Shown: positions 28,529 to 37,987 of the stretch, in pieces
How the letters are laid out: each line of letters starts with the position of its first letter
Numbering within the stretch: the first letter of the stretch is position 1
Assembly (NCBI GenBank): GCA_902558885.1
Contig: CACEFQ010000004.1
Coordinates: 119,533 to 183,532 of the forward strand
Length of the DNA stretch: 64,000 nt
Origin: an uncultured SAR116 cluster alpha proteobacterium
Lineage (GTDB): Bacteria > Pseudomonadota > Alphaproteobacteria > Puniceispirillales > Marisalimonadaceae
Reading direction: 5' to 3'
Translations under genes and position numbers: made by a program
The notes under the pieces: model-generated
Seen by the model: only the letters and a program-made list of their open reading frames with translations
Database searches by the model: none
What the model was told of the DNA's origin: nothing

Positions 28529-30406
28529 ATGGATGATGATATTTATGGAATAAAAAAATGGGGCGATGATATACTTGAAGTCCTAGAAAATGGGAACATA
28601 GGACTTAAAAATCCATTTTATCCATCTAATCCTCCTACCGACCTAATTAAAATTATAGAAAGCCTTAATGAAAGGGGAATTAGCTGCCCAGTATTAATAA
28701 GAGTCACAGATTACTTAGCATTTAGAATAAAGCAAATTAATGAATCATTTTTTAAAGCAATAAAAGAGGTTAGATATAAAGGCCATTATAAGGGCGTTTT
28801 TCCAGTAAAAGTTAATCAACAGGCACAAGTAATTGATAGAATAGTTGATTTTGGAAAAGAGTTTGATTTTGGTTTGGAAGTTGGTTCTAAACCTGAATTA
28901 TTAATAGCTTTAGCACACGATCTATCTAGTGAGTCCACCATTATTTGTAATGGAATTAAAGACAAAGAATTTATTAATTTGGCCATCTTATCACTGAAAA
29001 TAGGTTTTAAAACTATTTTAGTTTTAGAGAGTCCTCGTGAACTTGATCTAATAATTGAAGTTTCTAAAGAACTAAATGTAAGACCACTGCTGGGAATAAG
29101 AGTAAAATTAACAAACAAAGTAAGTGGTAATTGGTCACAATCAAGTGGAGATCGAAGTGCATTTGGTATGTCTGTTGAACAAGTAATGAAAGTTATTACA
29201 AAATTAAAAGTATATAACTATCTTGATTGCTTGGTTCTACAACATTCACATCTTGGAAGCCAGATCCCTGATATCATTGAAATTAGAAAATCAACACAAG
29301 AGGCTTGTAGATTTTACTCAGAAATGAGCAAACAAGGAGCACCACTAGAATATTTAGATCTTGGTGGTGGATTAGGAGTGGATTATACAGGAGAACAAAA
29401 ATCTTCTTTCAACTCAATAAATTATACATTAGATGAATATTGTATAAATATTGTTGAAACTGTTAAATATGAATTAGATAAATCGAACATAAATCATCCT
29501 ATAATTGTAACTGAATCTGGAAGGGCATGCATTGCATCTAGTTCAATGCTTATTTTTAATATTTTAGAAACAACTAACTTTGATAGTGAAAAAAAACAGG
29601 AAATTAATTCAAATGATCATACTTTACTAAAAAATATGATTCAAATTCCTGAATATTTAAATTTAGAGAGAGCCCAAGAATGTTTAAACGATTTAAATTA
29701 TTATAGAGAAGAAATAAGAGCTCTTTTTAGAAGTGGCCAAATAGATTTGTCAAATATGGCAAAAACTGAAGAAACTTACTTATACATTATTAATAAAATT
29801 AAAGCTGTACTCTCCTCAACACCTGAAATAACAGAAGAACTTCAAGATGCAATTGATGATATGGCAGATATATATCATGGTAACTTTTCTTTATTTCAAA
29901 GCCTACCAGATGTTTGGGCTATTGATCAAATACATCCAATTGCTCCTCTTCAAAAACATAACACTCAACCAAATAGAAGAGTTATTTTAAATGATATTAC
30001 TTGTGATAGTGATGGCATAATAAATAAATTTGTACTTCGAGACGGTATTTCAAACACATTACCTTTGCACGATATTAAAGAGGATGAAGATTATTTTTTA
30101 GGTGTATTTTATATTGGCGCTTATCAAGAAACTTTGGGAGATCTTCATAACCTATTTGGTGATACAAATGTTGCCACAATTAAATTAAAAGAAAATGGTG
30201 GATATCAATTATTACATGAGCAAGAAGGTGATACAATTTCAGAAGTTTTATCCTATGTTGAGTATGAACCAAAGGACATATTAAATAGATTTAAACGTGT
30301 AGTGGAGGATGCTGTAAGAAGTAGAGATTTATCACTTTCAGAAAGAAAAAAAATAACTCAATCATTCAAAGATTCGATTTCTGGCTATACTTATTTCGAA
30401 AAATAA
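28529..30406 (+). CDS. speA: Biosynthetic arginine decarboxylase
   Basis: SpeA converts arginine to agmatine with PLP. The 625-residue alanine-racemase-fold enzyme shows the PLP lysine in YKGVFPVKVNQQAQVI (about residue 91-94), HSHLGSQI, DLGGGLGVDYTG, VTESGRACIASSSM and the second-site ITCDSDGIINKFV, all standard SpeA landmarks. First gene of a four-gene plus-strand operon (speA, CASDH, CASDC, speB) that runs arginine to spermidine. Confidence 0.96.
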   Translation: MDDDIYGIKKWGDDILEVLENGNIGLKNPFYPSNPPTDLIKIIESLNERGISCPVLIRVTDYLAFRIKQINESFFKAIKEVRYKGHYKGVFPVKVNQQAQVIDRIVDFGKEFDFGLEVGSKPELLIALAHDLSSESTIICNGIKDKEFINLAILSLKIGFKTILVLESPRELDLIIEVSKELNVRPLLGIRVKLTNKVSGNWSQSSGDRSAFGMSVEQVMKVITKLKVYNYLDCLVLQHSHLGSQIPDIIEIRKSTQEACRFYSEMSKQGAPLEYLDLGGGLGVDYTGEQKSSFNSINYTLDEYCINIVETVKYELDKSNINHPIIVTESGRACIASSSMLIFNILETTNFDSEKKQEINSNDHTLLKNMIQIPEYLNLERAQECLNDLNYYREEIRALFRSGQIDLSNMAKTEETYLYIINKIKAVLSSTPEITEELQDAIDDMADIYHGNFSLFQSLPDVWAIDQIHPIAPLQKHNTQPNRRVILNDITCDSDGIINKFVLRDGISNTLPLHDIKEDEDYFLGVFYIGAYQETLGDLHNLFGDTNVATIKLKENGGYQLLHEQEGDTISEVLSYVEYEPKDILNRFKRVVEDAVRSRDLSLSERKKITQSFKDSISGYTYFEK

Positions 30407-30435
30407 ATAATTGTGAAAACTATGGGAGTTTTTTA

Positions 30436-31641
30436 ATGGATAATGTTTTAGTTATTGGTGCAGGTGGTGTGAGTCATGTAACAGTCCACAAGATGGCACA
30501 AAATTCTAATCATTTTAAAAATATAATTTTAGCGAGCAGATCTATAGAAAAATGCTTTCAAATTAAAAAAAGTGTTAAAGATAAGTATAATATTAACATT
30601 GAAGTAGCAGAGCTAGATGCTGATAATATAGATAAAACAGTAGCATTAATAAAAAAATTCAAACCATTTTTAGTTGTTAACCTAGCCCTTCCATACCAAG
30701 ACCTTAATATAATGGATGCTTGTTTGTTAACAAAAACACATTATTTAGATACTGCTAATTATGAACCTAGGGACGAAGCAAAGTTTGAGTATAAATGGCA
30801 ATGGGATTATGATAAAAAATTTAAGGAAAATGGTCTTATGGCTCTTTTAGGATCAGGCTTTGATCCAGGTGTTACAAATGTTTTTACAGCTTTTACTAGA
30901 AAACATCATTTAGATTGTATTGATTTTTTAGATATTCTCGACTGTAATGATGGTGATCACGGGCACCCATTTGCAACTAATTTTAATCCTGAAATTAATA
31001 TTAGAGAGGTTACATCAGATTCTAAACATTGGGAAAACAATAAATGGGTGATTGGACCAGCTTTAAAGAAAAAAGTTTCTTTTAAATTTCCTGAAATTGG
31101 AAATAAACATATGTACTTAATGTATCACGAAGAATTAGAGAGTTTAATAACACATTATCCTGAAATTAAAAGAGCAAGATTTTGGATGACATTCGGTGAT
31201 AACTATTTAAAGTATTTGGATGTTCTCCAAAATATAGGTATGACCTCTATCAATCCAGTAAACTATAATGGGACAGAAATTATTCCATTACAATTTTTAA
31301 AAAGTGTTCTACCAGACCCAGGAAGTCTTGGGAAAATAACAAAGGGAAAAACATGTATAGGCACAATAGTGACTGGTCAGAAAAACAATGTAGAAAAAAC
31401 ATTTTATACATACAATATTTGCAATCATGAAGATTGCTATAAAGAGGTTGGAAGCCAAGCAATTTCTTATACTACTGGCGTCCCCGCAATGATAGGGTCG
31501 TTACTGATGTTAAAGAAAATCTGGTTCAAACCAGGAGTTTGGAACATGGAACAATTTGACCCAGATCCATTTATGGAACTTCTGAACAAGCACGGTTTAC
31601 CTACTAAAACGATACAATTAGAAAATAAAGTAAATTTCTAG
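30436..31641 (+). CDS. Carboxyspermidine (carboxynorspermidine) dehydrogenase
   Basis: A saccharopine-dehydrogenase-like enzyme of 401 residues that would condense putrescine with aspartate semialdehyde and reduce the Schiff base to carboxyspermidine. It opens with the Rossmann motif VLVIGAGGVSHVTVHKMA and has LGSGFDPGVTNVFTAF and DCNDGDHGHPFATNFNPEINIREV, typical of Lys1-like CANSDH/CASDH rather than lysine enzymes. Its stop overlaps the start of the decarboxylase (TAGTG), implying coupling. Substrate choice between putrescine and diaminopropane is inferred from the neighbours, which make putrescine. Confidence 0.9.
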   Translation: MDNVLVIGAGGVSHVTVHKMAQNSNHFKNIILASRSIEKCFQIKKSVKDKYNINIEVAELDADNIDKTVALIKKFKPFLVVNLALPYQDLNIMDACLLTKTHYLDTANYEPRDEAKFEYKWQWDYDKKFKENGLMALLGSGFDPGVTNVFTAFTRKHHLDCIDFLDILDCNDGDHGHPFATNFNPEINIREVTSDSKHWENNKWVIGPALKKKVSFKFPEIGNKHMYLMYHEELESLITHYPEIKRARFWMTFGDNYLKYLDVLQNIGMTSINPVNYNGTEIIPLQFLKSVLPDPGSLGKITKGKTCIGTIVTGQKNNVEKTFYTYNICNHEDCYKEVGSQAISYTTGVPAMIGSLLMLKKIWFKPGVWNMEQFDPDPFMELLNKHGLPTKTIQLENKVNF

Positions 31642-32822
31642 TGGATAAAATTTTTCAAACAATGGGAGGAAACCCAAGAAATTTTAATAAATTAGATTTA
31701 TATAAATTACCAAGTCCTTGCTTTGTTATAGATCAAAGAGCATTGATTGAAAATTTGAAGGTTTTACATCACCTTAAATCAAAAACAAATGTTAAAGTTT
31801 TAGTTGCTCTGAAAGCTTTTTCTACTCCTTATTTTGGTCCCTTAATATCTGAATACTTAGATGGATGTTGCAGTTCTGGGTTATATGAAACAAAATTAGC
31901 AAAAAAATATTTTAAAGGGGAAATTAGTACTTTTTCTCCAGCATTTAAAAAAAATGATCTTAAAGAAATAGTCAATCTATCAGATCATATTATTTTTAAT
32001 TCATCTAACCAATTGAATGATTTTTATGATATTGCAATAAAATTTAATGCTGAAATTGGTTTGAGAATTAATCCGCTTTATTCTGAAATAAATAATGAAA
32101 AATATAATGCTGCTAGCATCAATTCTAGATTAGGTATACATTTTAATGATTTAGACAATATTGATATAAATAAACTAAATGGAATTCATTTTCATACTCT
32201 ATGTGAACAAAACTTCACCCCTCTTAAAAATACATGGAATAATATTAAAAATGATATTGTTCCAATCTGTAAAAAATTAAATTGGCTTAATCTTGGTGGA
32301 GGACATCACATTACTAGAAGTGACTATGAAATTGATAAATTAGAAACTTTTTTGAAAATGATTGCAGATGAAACTAGTTGCCAAATTTATATTGAACCAG
32401 GAGAAGCTGTAGTATTAGATTCGGGTATTTTAGTAGGAGAAATTTTAGATAGTTTTAAAGCTAGCAACGAACTATCCTCAAATATTGCAATTACAGACAT
32501 TAGTGCAGTTTCTCATATACCAGATGTGATTGAAGCACCGTATAGGCCAGCATTACTTAATGAACCAGACACCGGATACAAAGTTATACTTGGGGGGCCA
32601 AGTTGTTTAGCAGGTGACATCATTGGAGAGTATAATTTTAACTCTCCACCCAAAGTTGGGGATAGGATAGCAATTTTGGATCAAGCACATTATACAATGG
32701 TTAAAACTAGTTTTTTCAATGGAGTAAACTTACCATCTATAGCAATTTGGGATAGCGCAACTGATGATTTAGAGGTGATTAAGAGTTTTACTTTTAAAGA
32801 TTTTGAAAATAAATTATCATAA
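31641..32822 (+). CDS. nspC: Carboxyspermidine (carboxynorspermidine) decarboxylase
   Basis: This PLP enzyme (393 residues, alanine-racemase fold) removes the carboxyl group from carboxyspermidine to give spermidine. Seen: PSPCFVIDQRALIENL, the PLP lysine in VLVALKAFSTPYF, GIHFHTLCEQNF, LNLGGGHHITRSDY, YIEPGEAVVLDSG and the C-terminal GPSCLAGDIIGEY with the catalytic cysteine. It starts at a GTG overlapping the preceding stop by one base. The pair with the dehydrogenase defines the aspartate-semialdehyde spermidine route. Confidence 0.93.
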   Translation: MDKIFQTMGGNPRNFNKLDLYKLPSPCFVIDQRALIENLKVLHHLKSKTNVKVLVALKAFSTPYFGPLISEYLDGCCSSGLYETKLAKKYFKGEISTFSPAFKKNDLKEIVNLSDHIIFNSSNQLNDFYDIAIKFNAEIGLRINPLYSEINNEKYNAASINSRLGIHFNDLDNIDINKLNGIHFHTLCEQNFTPLKNTWNNIKNDIVPICKKLNWLNLGGGHHITRSDYEIDKLETFLKMIADETSCQIYIEPGEAVVLDSGILVGEILDSFKASNELSSNIAITDISAVSHIPDVIEAPYRPALLNEPDTGYKVILGGPSCLAGDIIGEYNFNSPPKVGDRIAILDQAHYTMVKTSFFNGVNLPSIAIWDSATDDLEVIKSFTFKDFENKLS

Positions 32823-32836
32823 TTTTAGGTAAAAAG

Positions 32837-33715
32837 ATGATAAATAAAAAGATAAATTTTTTAAACTCAGAACTTTCTTTAGAAGAGTCAAAAAAAGAAA
32901 AAGCAAAATTTCATGTCCTACCAATCCCTCTAGAAAAAACAGTTTCTTGCGGTAAAGGTACAGCAAAAGGGCCTAAGGCTATACTAGATGCAAGCAACGA
33001 GTTGGAAAGATTTACGGGTAAAAGTGAGCCTTGCGTTAATGGTATATTCACTCATCCTTTTTTAAATTGTAATTTTTCTATAGAAAATGTGATGCTTAAC
33101 ATAGAAAAAATTACAGAAGAAATTAGCAAAGAAAAGAAAATACCAATAATCCTTGGTGGAGAGCACAGCATTACTTTTGGTGCTGTAAATGGTATCTTTA
33201 AAGGATTGAATTTCTCAAAAAATGAAGAGATAGGGATCATACAAATTGACGCACATGCTGATTTAAAAGAAAAATATGAAAATCAATTATACTCACATGC
33301 AAGTGTTATGTATCTTCTAAGCAAATCAAAATATAAAATTGCACAATTTGGGGTAAGAGCATTAAGTAAAGAAGAAGTGAAAAATAGAAATCTTTTTGAT
33401 ATATTATATTTTGATGTTGAAGATATTAAAAACAACATAGACCTGAGTTTACCTAAAAACTTTCCACAAAACTTATATATTACCTTTGACGTAGATGGAT
33501 TAGATCCGTCAATAATGCCTGCTACGGGAACTCCAGTGCCTGATGGTCTGGGATTTAATGAAAGTTTACAATTAATAAAAAGTTTAATCAAAGGCAGGAA
33601 AGTAATTGGATTTGATGTTGTTGAATTTTCTCCAATTGAAAATTTTTTTGCATATGACTTTACAGTAGCATCTTTGGTCTACAAAATGATGGAACTAATA
33701 AATTTAAATCATTAA
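32837..33715 (+). CDS. speB: Agmatinase (agmatine ureohydrolase)
   Basis: SpeB splits agmatine into putrescine and urea. It is an arginase-family enzyme (292 residues) with the two-manganese ligands in ILGGEHSITFG, IQIDAHADLKEKYE, SHASVM and YITFDVDGLDPSIMPATGTPVPDGL. It is 14 bases after the decarboxylase and supplies that pathway's putrescine, so agmatinase is favoured over arginase or related hydrolases. The stop overlaps that of convergent trxB by four bases. Confidence 0.9.
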   Translation: MINKKINFLNSELSLEESKKEKAKFHVLPIPLEKTVSCGKGTAKGPKAILDASNELERFTGKSEPCVNGIFTHPFLNCNFSIENVMLNIEKITEEISKEKKIPIILGGEHSITFGAVNGIFKGLNFSKNEEIGIIQIDAHADLKEKYENQLYSHASVMYLLSKSKYKIAQFGVRALSKEEVKNRNLFDILYFDVEDIKNNIDLSLPKNFPQNLYITFDVDGLDPSIMPATGTPVPDGLGFNESLQLIKSLIKGRKVIGFDVVEFSPIENFFAYDFTVASLVYKMMELINLNH

Positions 33716-34653
33716 AGACTGTGGTTCTGTATCCATTTTTCAGCATCAAGTGCTGCCATACATCCCATACCTGCAGCGGTTATCGCTTGTCTATAAACTT
33801 TGTCAACACAATCACCTGCGGCAAAAACGCCATCTATATTAGTAATTGTAGTTCCTGGTTTCTGAGCAATGATATAACCTTCATTATCCATTTCAAGCAC
33901 ATCTTTAAAAGGCTTTGTTGATGGACTATGACCAATAGCTATAAAAACACCTTCAACTTTAATTATTTCTGTTTTATTTTGTTTAGTTGATGTTAGTTTT
34001 AATGAACTAACTCCATTTTCATCACCCAAAATTTCACTAACTATATTGTTCCAAATTATATTTATGTTCTTCTTTGAAAAAAGTCTATCTTGTAAAATTT
34101 TTTCTGATCTAAGTTGATCACGTCTATGAATTAAAGTTACTTTAGAACATATATTTGATAGGTATAGAGCCTCCTCAACAGCTGTATTACCACCACCAAC
34201 CACTGCAACTTCTTTATTCCGGTAAAAAAAACCATCACAGGTTGCACAAGCTGACACACCCTTTCCATTGTACATATTTTCACTCTCTAAACCTAACCAT
34301 TTGGCCTGTGCTCCAGTAGCTATGATCACTGTATCTGCTGTCAAAGATTTATTTGAGTCTAAAGCCAACATCTTTTCATCTTTTTTGAAATCAATTTTAA
34401 CTACTACATCATTGATTATACGAGCTCCAACTTTTATTGCCTGAGATCTCATTTGTTCCATCATCCACGGACCTTGAACTACATCAGCATATCCTGGATA
34501 ATTTTCAACATCTGTAGTTATTGTAAGTTGACCACCAGGTTGGATTCCTTCGATTACCAGTGGTTTCAAATTAGCCCTTGCCGCATAGATTGCAGCAGTT
34601 AATCCTGCAGCTCCTGAACCGATTATAATCACTTTTTCTTTTTGATTTTTCAT
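33712..34653 (-). CDS. trxB: Thioredoxin reductase (NADPH)
   Basis: TrxB keeps thioredoxin reduced. 313 residues: FAD motif IGSGAAGLTAAIYAARANL near the N terminus, redox pair CATCDG, NADPH motif VVGGGNTAVEEALYLS with HRRDQLRSEKI, and the C-terminal FAD motif GVFAAGDCVDKVYRQAITAAGMGCMAALDAE. Two bases downstream of purU, same strand, so probably co-transcribed. Confidence 0.97.
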   Translation of the reverse strand: MKNQKEKVIIIGSGAAGLTAAIYAARANLKPLVIEGIQPGGQLTITTDVENYPGYADVVQGPWMMEQMRSQAIKVGARIINDVVVKIDFKKDEKMLALDSNKSLTADTVIIATGAQAKWLGLESENMYNGKGVSACATCDGFFYRNKEVAVVGGGNTAVEEALYLSNICSKVTLIHRRDQLRSEKILQDRLFSKKNINIIWNNIVSEILGDENGVSSLKLTSTKQNKTEIIKVEGVFIAIGHSPSTKPFKDVLEMDNEGYIIAQKPGTTITNIDGVFAAGDCVDKVYRQAITAAGMGCMAALDAEKWIQNHSL

Positions 34654-34655
34654 AT

Positions 34656-35528
34656 TTAAATTCTCTGTCCTCTAAATACAATTGTTCTATTATCATTTAA
34701 AAAAACCCTTCTTTCAGAATGAGCTTTTATTGCTCTATACAAAACCCTTGCTTCAATGTCCCTTCCCATTAAAACTAAATCATTAGGCATCATTTCATGA
34801 TTAACCTCTTGAGTGTCTTGTTCTATTATAGGACCCTCATCAAGATCTTTTGTAACATAATGGGCAGTTGCCCCAATAACTTTAACTCCTCTATCAAAGG
34901 CTTGATGATAAGGTTTAGCACCTTTAAAACTTGGCAAAAAACTATGATGTATATTAATAATTTTTCCTGCATATTCATTTGTGAATTCTTCTGATAGAAC
35001 TTGCATGTAACGAGCTAATACAATTAATTCAACATCATTATTATAAATAATTTCTTTTAGTTTTTTTTCCTGAGCTAATTTATTTGATTTTTCAATTGGT
35101 AAATAATAAAAAGGAATATTTGAGAAATTTGCTATTTCTTCTGCTATTTTATGATTTGATATTACAGCTTTAATTTTCAAATTTAATGAATTATTCCTGA
35201 CCCTGAATAAAATATCATTTAAACAATGGTCAAATTTAGAAACAAGCATAATTGTATTCATGGGAGATTCTATCTCAGATAAGAAAAAATCTGCTTTTAA
35301 TTTTTTTGCTAAATGCTCCAAATTATTTTTTAAAATTGGCAACATATTATCATTAAGTAACATAAAACTTTGTCTAATAAAAAAGTTACCATTTTTTTGA
35401 TCTGTGAATTGTTTAGACTCAACAATATTACAATTCGATTCAGCTAGTATAGAAGAAATATTTGCAACAATTCCTATCTGATCTTTACAGGATAATTTTA
35501 AAATATGAGTTTCTAATTTATTTTTCAT
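34656..35528 (-). CDS. purU: Formyltetrahydrofolate deformylase
   Basis: PurU hydrolyses 10-formyl-THF to formate and THF, balancing one-carbon pools. 290 residues: an N-terminal ACT domain (LKLSCKDQIGIVANISSILAESNCNIVES, about 11-40) and a formyltransferase-fold domain with VLARYMQVLS, NIHHSFLPSFKGAKPYHQAFDRGVKVIGATAHYVT and DLDEGPIIEQD carrying the catalytic Asn, His and Asp. Upstream of trxB. Confidence 0.95.
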   Translation of the reverse strand: MKNKLETHILKLSCKDQIGIVANISSILAESNCNIVESKQFTDQKNGNFFIRQSFMLLNDNMLPILKNNLEHLAKKLKADFFLSEIESPMNTIMLVSKFDHCLNDILFRVRNNSLNLKIKAVISNHKIAEEIANFSNIPFYYLPIEKSNKLAQEKKLKEIIYNNDVELIVLARYMQVLSEEFTNEYAGKIINIHHSFLPSFKGAKPYHQAFDRGVKVIGATAHYVTKDLDEGPIIEQDTQEVNHEMMPNDLVLMGRDIEARVLYRAIKAHSERRVFLNDNRTIVFRGQRI

Positions 35529-35571
35529 GAATACTTAATACATTTTTTAATATTTAGAAACAATACGATAT

Positions 35572-36393
35572 TTAATTATTTAAAAATTTATTTGAAGCCT
35601 CATAAAATTCTAATGGGTTTTCAATATGTAAAAAGTGATCTGCATTTTTAATTTCATGAAAGAAAATATTAGAAAAAAATCTTTTAAATACATTGAAATG
35701 CTCCTCTTTAACATACTCACTATTCCCTCCATAAATACAAAGAACTTCTTTATCAAATTTATTAATGTTTTTTATATGAGGAAACTTTCTCAAGTCATTA
35801 AGAGATTTCTTGATTGCCATTAGATTTATTGACCATTTATATTTTCCTTCTAATAATTCAAGATTTTGTAATAAGAACGATCTTAAAAATTTTTTATCTA
35901 TATATTTAGATAAAATCTTATCAGCTTCGTTCCTATTTCTAATTAAATTTAAATTGATATTTAATAGAGCATTAATTATTTCGCTTTCATTATTATCATA
36001 ATCAATTGGTGAAATATCAGCTATTATAACTTTATTGATATATTTTGGTTCTAACAAGGCTATAACCATTGCTAATTTACCACCCATTGAATGACCTAAT
36101 AAATTAGTATTTTCTACTCCAAGATAATTGAACAAGCTTATAATATCATTCATCATTAAAATATAAGAAATATCTTCTTCAAAATCATTTCCTCCATGAT
36201 TCCTGAGATCTACAGTCACCACTATTTGATTTTCTTTTTTGCTGAACTTTTTAGAAAAAGTTTGCCAATTTTTGCCTCTTCCATAAAGACCATGAAAAAT
36301 GAATAATGTCTGTAACATCTTATCTGAAAAATAATCATTTGGTTTTTCAAATACTATTTCTTGTCCATTTTTATAAATTTGAAAATTGATCAT
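35572..36393 (-). CDS. Alpha/beta-hydrolase family protein
   Basis: 273 residues with the hydrolase fold: oxyanion-region LFIFHGLYGRGKNWQTFSKKFS, VTVDLRNHGGND, nucleophile elbow LLGHSMGGKLAMV (Ser) and a C-terminal NADHFLHIENPLEF with the catalytic His. The pattern resembles YbfF-like esterases. No signal peptide, so cytoplasmic. The natural substrate cannot be told. It lies 43 bases before purU on the same strand. Confidence 0.85.
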   Translation of the reverse strand: MINFQIYKNGQEIVFEKPNDYFSDKMLQTLFIFHGLYGRGKNWQTFSKKFSKKENQIVVTVDLRNHGGNDFEEDISYILMMNDIISLFNYLGVENTNLLGHSMGGKLAMVIALLEPKYINKVIIADISPIDYDNNESEIINALLNINLNLIRNRNEADKILSKYIDKKFLRSFLLQNLELLEGKYKWSINLMAIKKSLNDLRKFPHIKNINKFDKEVLCIYGGNSEYVKEEHFNVFKRFFSNIFFHEIKNADHFLHIENPLEFYEASNKFLNN

Positions 36394-36488
36394 TATCGTG
36401 ATTTAAACAATTATTAACTTTATATTATAAAATTTATATCAGTTTAGCCGTATAGTATATATCTAAATAATATTCAGGAAGAACTAAA

Positions 36489-36749
36489 ATGGGCCAAGTA
36501 ATAAGATTAGACTTTTCTTCACCTTATGAACAAGAAGATTTATTATATGAGAAAAAACTCATAAGAATTAGAGATGAAATTGAAGATTATCTTATAAATT
36601 CATCAATCACTGAGAAAGATGAGCTAGCTATAGCTCTTGCTGCAGGAAGATATGCTTCTATGAAACTTGCACAATTAACAGGTGAGGAAAGTACAAAAAA
36701 ATTTTTTAATGAATGCATAAAAACAACATTAAAGCAAAGAATTTTGTAA
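36489..36749 (+). CDS. Small conserved-looking protein of unknown function
   Basis: An 86-residue, soluble, mostly helical and acidic protein starting MGQVIRLDFSSPYEQEDLLY. It has a good ribosome site (AGGAAG) and sits five bases from the end of the convergent bactofilin gene. The C-terminal half (DELAIALAAGRYASMKLAQLTG) looks like a packed helical pair. I do not recognise the family. Its divergent neighbour is the alpha/beta-hydrolase. Confidence 0.6.
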   Translation: MGQVIRLDFSSPYEQEDLLYEKKLIRIRDEIEDYLINSSITEKDELAIALAAGRYASMKLAQLTGEESTKKFFNECIKTTLKQRIL

Positions 36750-36753
36750 TAGT

Positions 36754-37068
36754 TTAGGAAATCCTAGTAATACTTCCTGAAACTTCTGCTCCTAAATCAA
36801 TAGATAAAGCATTTGTTTTCAAATTGCCTTCAACTTGTGCAGTACTTGCAACATTAAGAGTGTTAGCAGCAACTTCACCTTTTACTAATCCCCCTAATGT
36901 AACTTTATCAGCAATCAAATTTCCGTCAAAAATACTGTTAGCTTCAAGAAGTACATCTTTAGCTCTCAACTCGCCTTTAAATCTTCCAGCAACAACTACC
37001 GATGACCCAGCAGAATCTAAGTTGCCTTCCATGACCAATTCTTCTGATATATATGTAATTTCACTCAT
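36754..37068 (-). CDS. Bactofilin family protein (third of three)
   Basis: Bactofilins self-assemble without nucleotide into beta-helical filaments that organise cell shape and poles. This 104-residue copy is a run of short beta-helix turns (GNLDSAGSSVVVAGRFKGELRAKDVLLEANSIFDGNLIADKVTL) with regularly spaced glycines and small hydrophobics, and almost no tails. Third in a tandem set on the minus strand, with a TGAGGATT ribosome site; probably one transcript with the other two. Confidence 0.85.
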   Translation of the reverse strand: MSEITYISEELVMEGNLDSAGSSVVVAGRFKGELRAKDVLLEANSIFDGNLIADKVTLGGLVKGEVAANTLNVASTAQVEGNLKTNALSIDLGAEVSGSITRIS

Positions 37069-37092
37069 AACTAATCCTCATAAAAACTTAAA

Positions 37093-37494
37093 TTATTTCT
37101 CTTCTGTGTTTTCTACTTGAACTTCATCAGTTTCTTCAGCCACATTAGTTTCATCTGCTTTTTTTGCATCAGCCTCATTCCAATTATGAACTACCCTGCA
37201 ATTTAAAGCAGCACCTCTATCCATTTGTAATGACTTGTAATGAACCTCACCACTAATTCTTGAAGTTTCAGTTAGCCAGACACTATCAGCCTTCATTTTA
37301 CCTTCATATTCTCCTGCGATGACTACTAATTCTGAATCAACTTTTCCATGAAATTTGCCGGTTGATCCAATTGTAACTTTTTCAGTTGTTAAATCAGCTT
37401 CAACATATCCATTGATTTCAATGGATTTGGCATTAGATATTTTCCCTGTAAACCTTGCACCAGATCCCAAAACTGCCTGTTTATTTGCCATCAA
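37093..37494 (-). CDS. Bactofilin family protein (second of three)
   Basis: 133 residues: beta-helix core from ARFTGKISNAKSIEINGYVEADLTTEKVTIGSTGKFHGKV to HYKSLQMDRGAALNCRV, then a disordered acidic tail (about 112-133, rich in Glu and Asp) that the other two copies lack. Tails of bactofilins commonly bind partners. Strong ribosome site (AAAGGAG). Lies 43 bases after the first copy. Confidence 0.9.
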   Translation of the reverse strand: MMANKQAVLGSGARFTGKISNAKSIEINGYVEADLTTEKVTIGSTGKFHGKVDSELVVIAGEYEGKMKADSVWLTETSRISGEVHYKSLQMDRGAALNCRVVHNWNEADAKKADETNVAEETDEVQVENTEEK

Positions 37495-37515
37495 ATATCT
37501 CCTTTAGTTGTAGGT

Positions 37516-37540
37516 TTTTATTTTATTTTATTTTATTTTA
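37516..37540. repeat. Pentanucleotide tract (TTTTA)x5
   Basis: Five exact TTTTA units lie between two bactofilin genes; the last unit contains the stop of the upstream gene on the minus strand (AAAAT repeats beginning at TAA). Slippage would change only the gap to the next ribosome site, not the protein. Confidence 0.8.
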
Positions 37541-37876
37541 TTTTTTTCTTTTTCCAACTTGAGCTTCAACAACAGCTCCCTCTTCTATTGAAATATTTTC
37601 ATAAAAAACTTCACCAGTGATTTTACCAGTAGATTTAATTGAAACAATATCACCTGAAACTTGGCCATCACATTTACCAGATACTGTTACTACATCTGCG
37701 TTTATATTTCCTTTTAAAATACCAGTATCTTCAACTGATAAACTATGACATTTAATATCTCCAACAACTGACCCTAATAATACTAAGTCTCCATCTGCAG
37801 AAATTTTACCTTTTATCTTCATGTCACTTGAAATTACAGATTTTTCATTTTCAGTATCGTTTGTTTTTCCTAACAT
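37538..37876 (-). CDS. Bactofilin family protein (first of three)
   Basis: 112 residues: a short polar N-terminal tail, then the beta-helix (MKIKGKISADGDLVLLGSVVGDIKCHSLSVEDTGILKGNINADVVTVSG) and a basic end (GKRKK). It is the promoter-proximal member of the tandem bactofilin trio. About 110 bases upstream is a sigma-54-type promoter motif shared back to back with the opposite-strand tail-anchored protein and M23 peptidase. Bactofilin-M23 linkage is common and usually means directed wall remodelling. Confidence 0.9.
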   Translation of the reverse strand: MLGKTNDTENEKSVISSDMKIKGKISADGDLVLLGSVVGDIKCHSLSVEDTGILKGNINADVVTVSGKCDGQVSGDIVSIKSTGKITGEVFYENISIEEGAVVEAQVGKRKK

Positions 37877-37987
37877 ATTGGAAATCCTTTTTTCTAAATA
37901 TTTAAATAAATCAAAATAAACGTACTACAACTATTTCTATGATACTAGAGTAAATTTAAATTTAAAAATTTATACAAAGTTATTAAT

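Noticed and set aside
37516-37540. The TTTTA tract as a phase-variation switch
   Set aside because: The stop codon is at the start of the tract, so changes in unit number cannot alter the reading frame.
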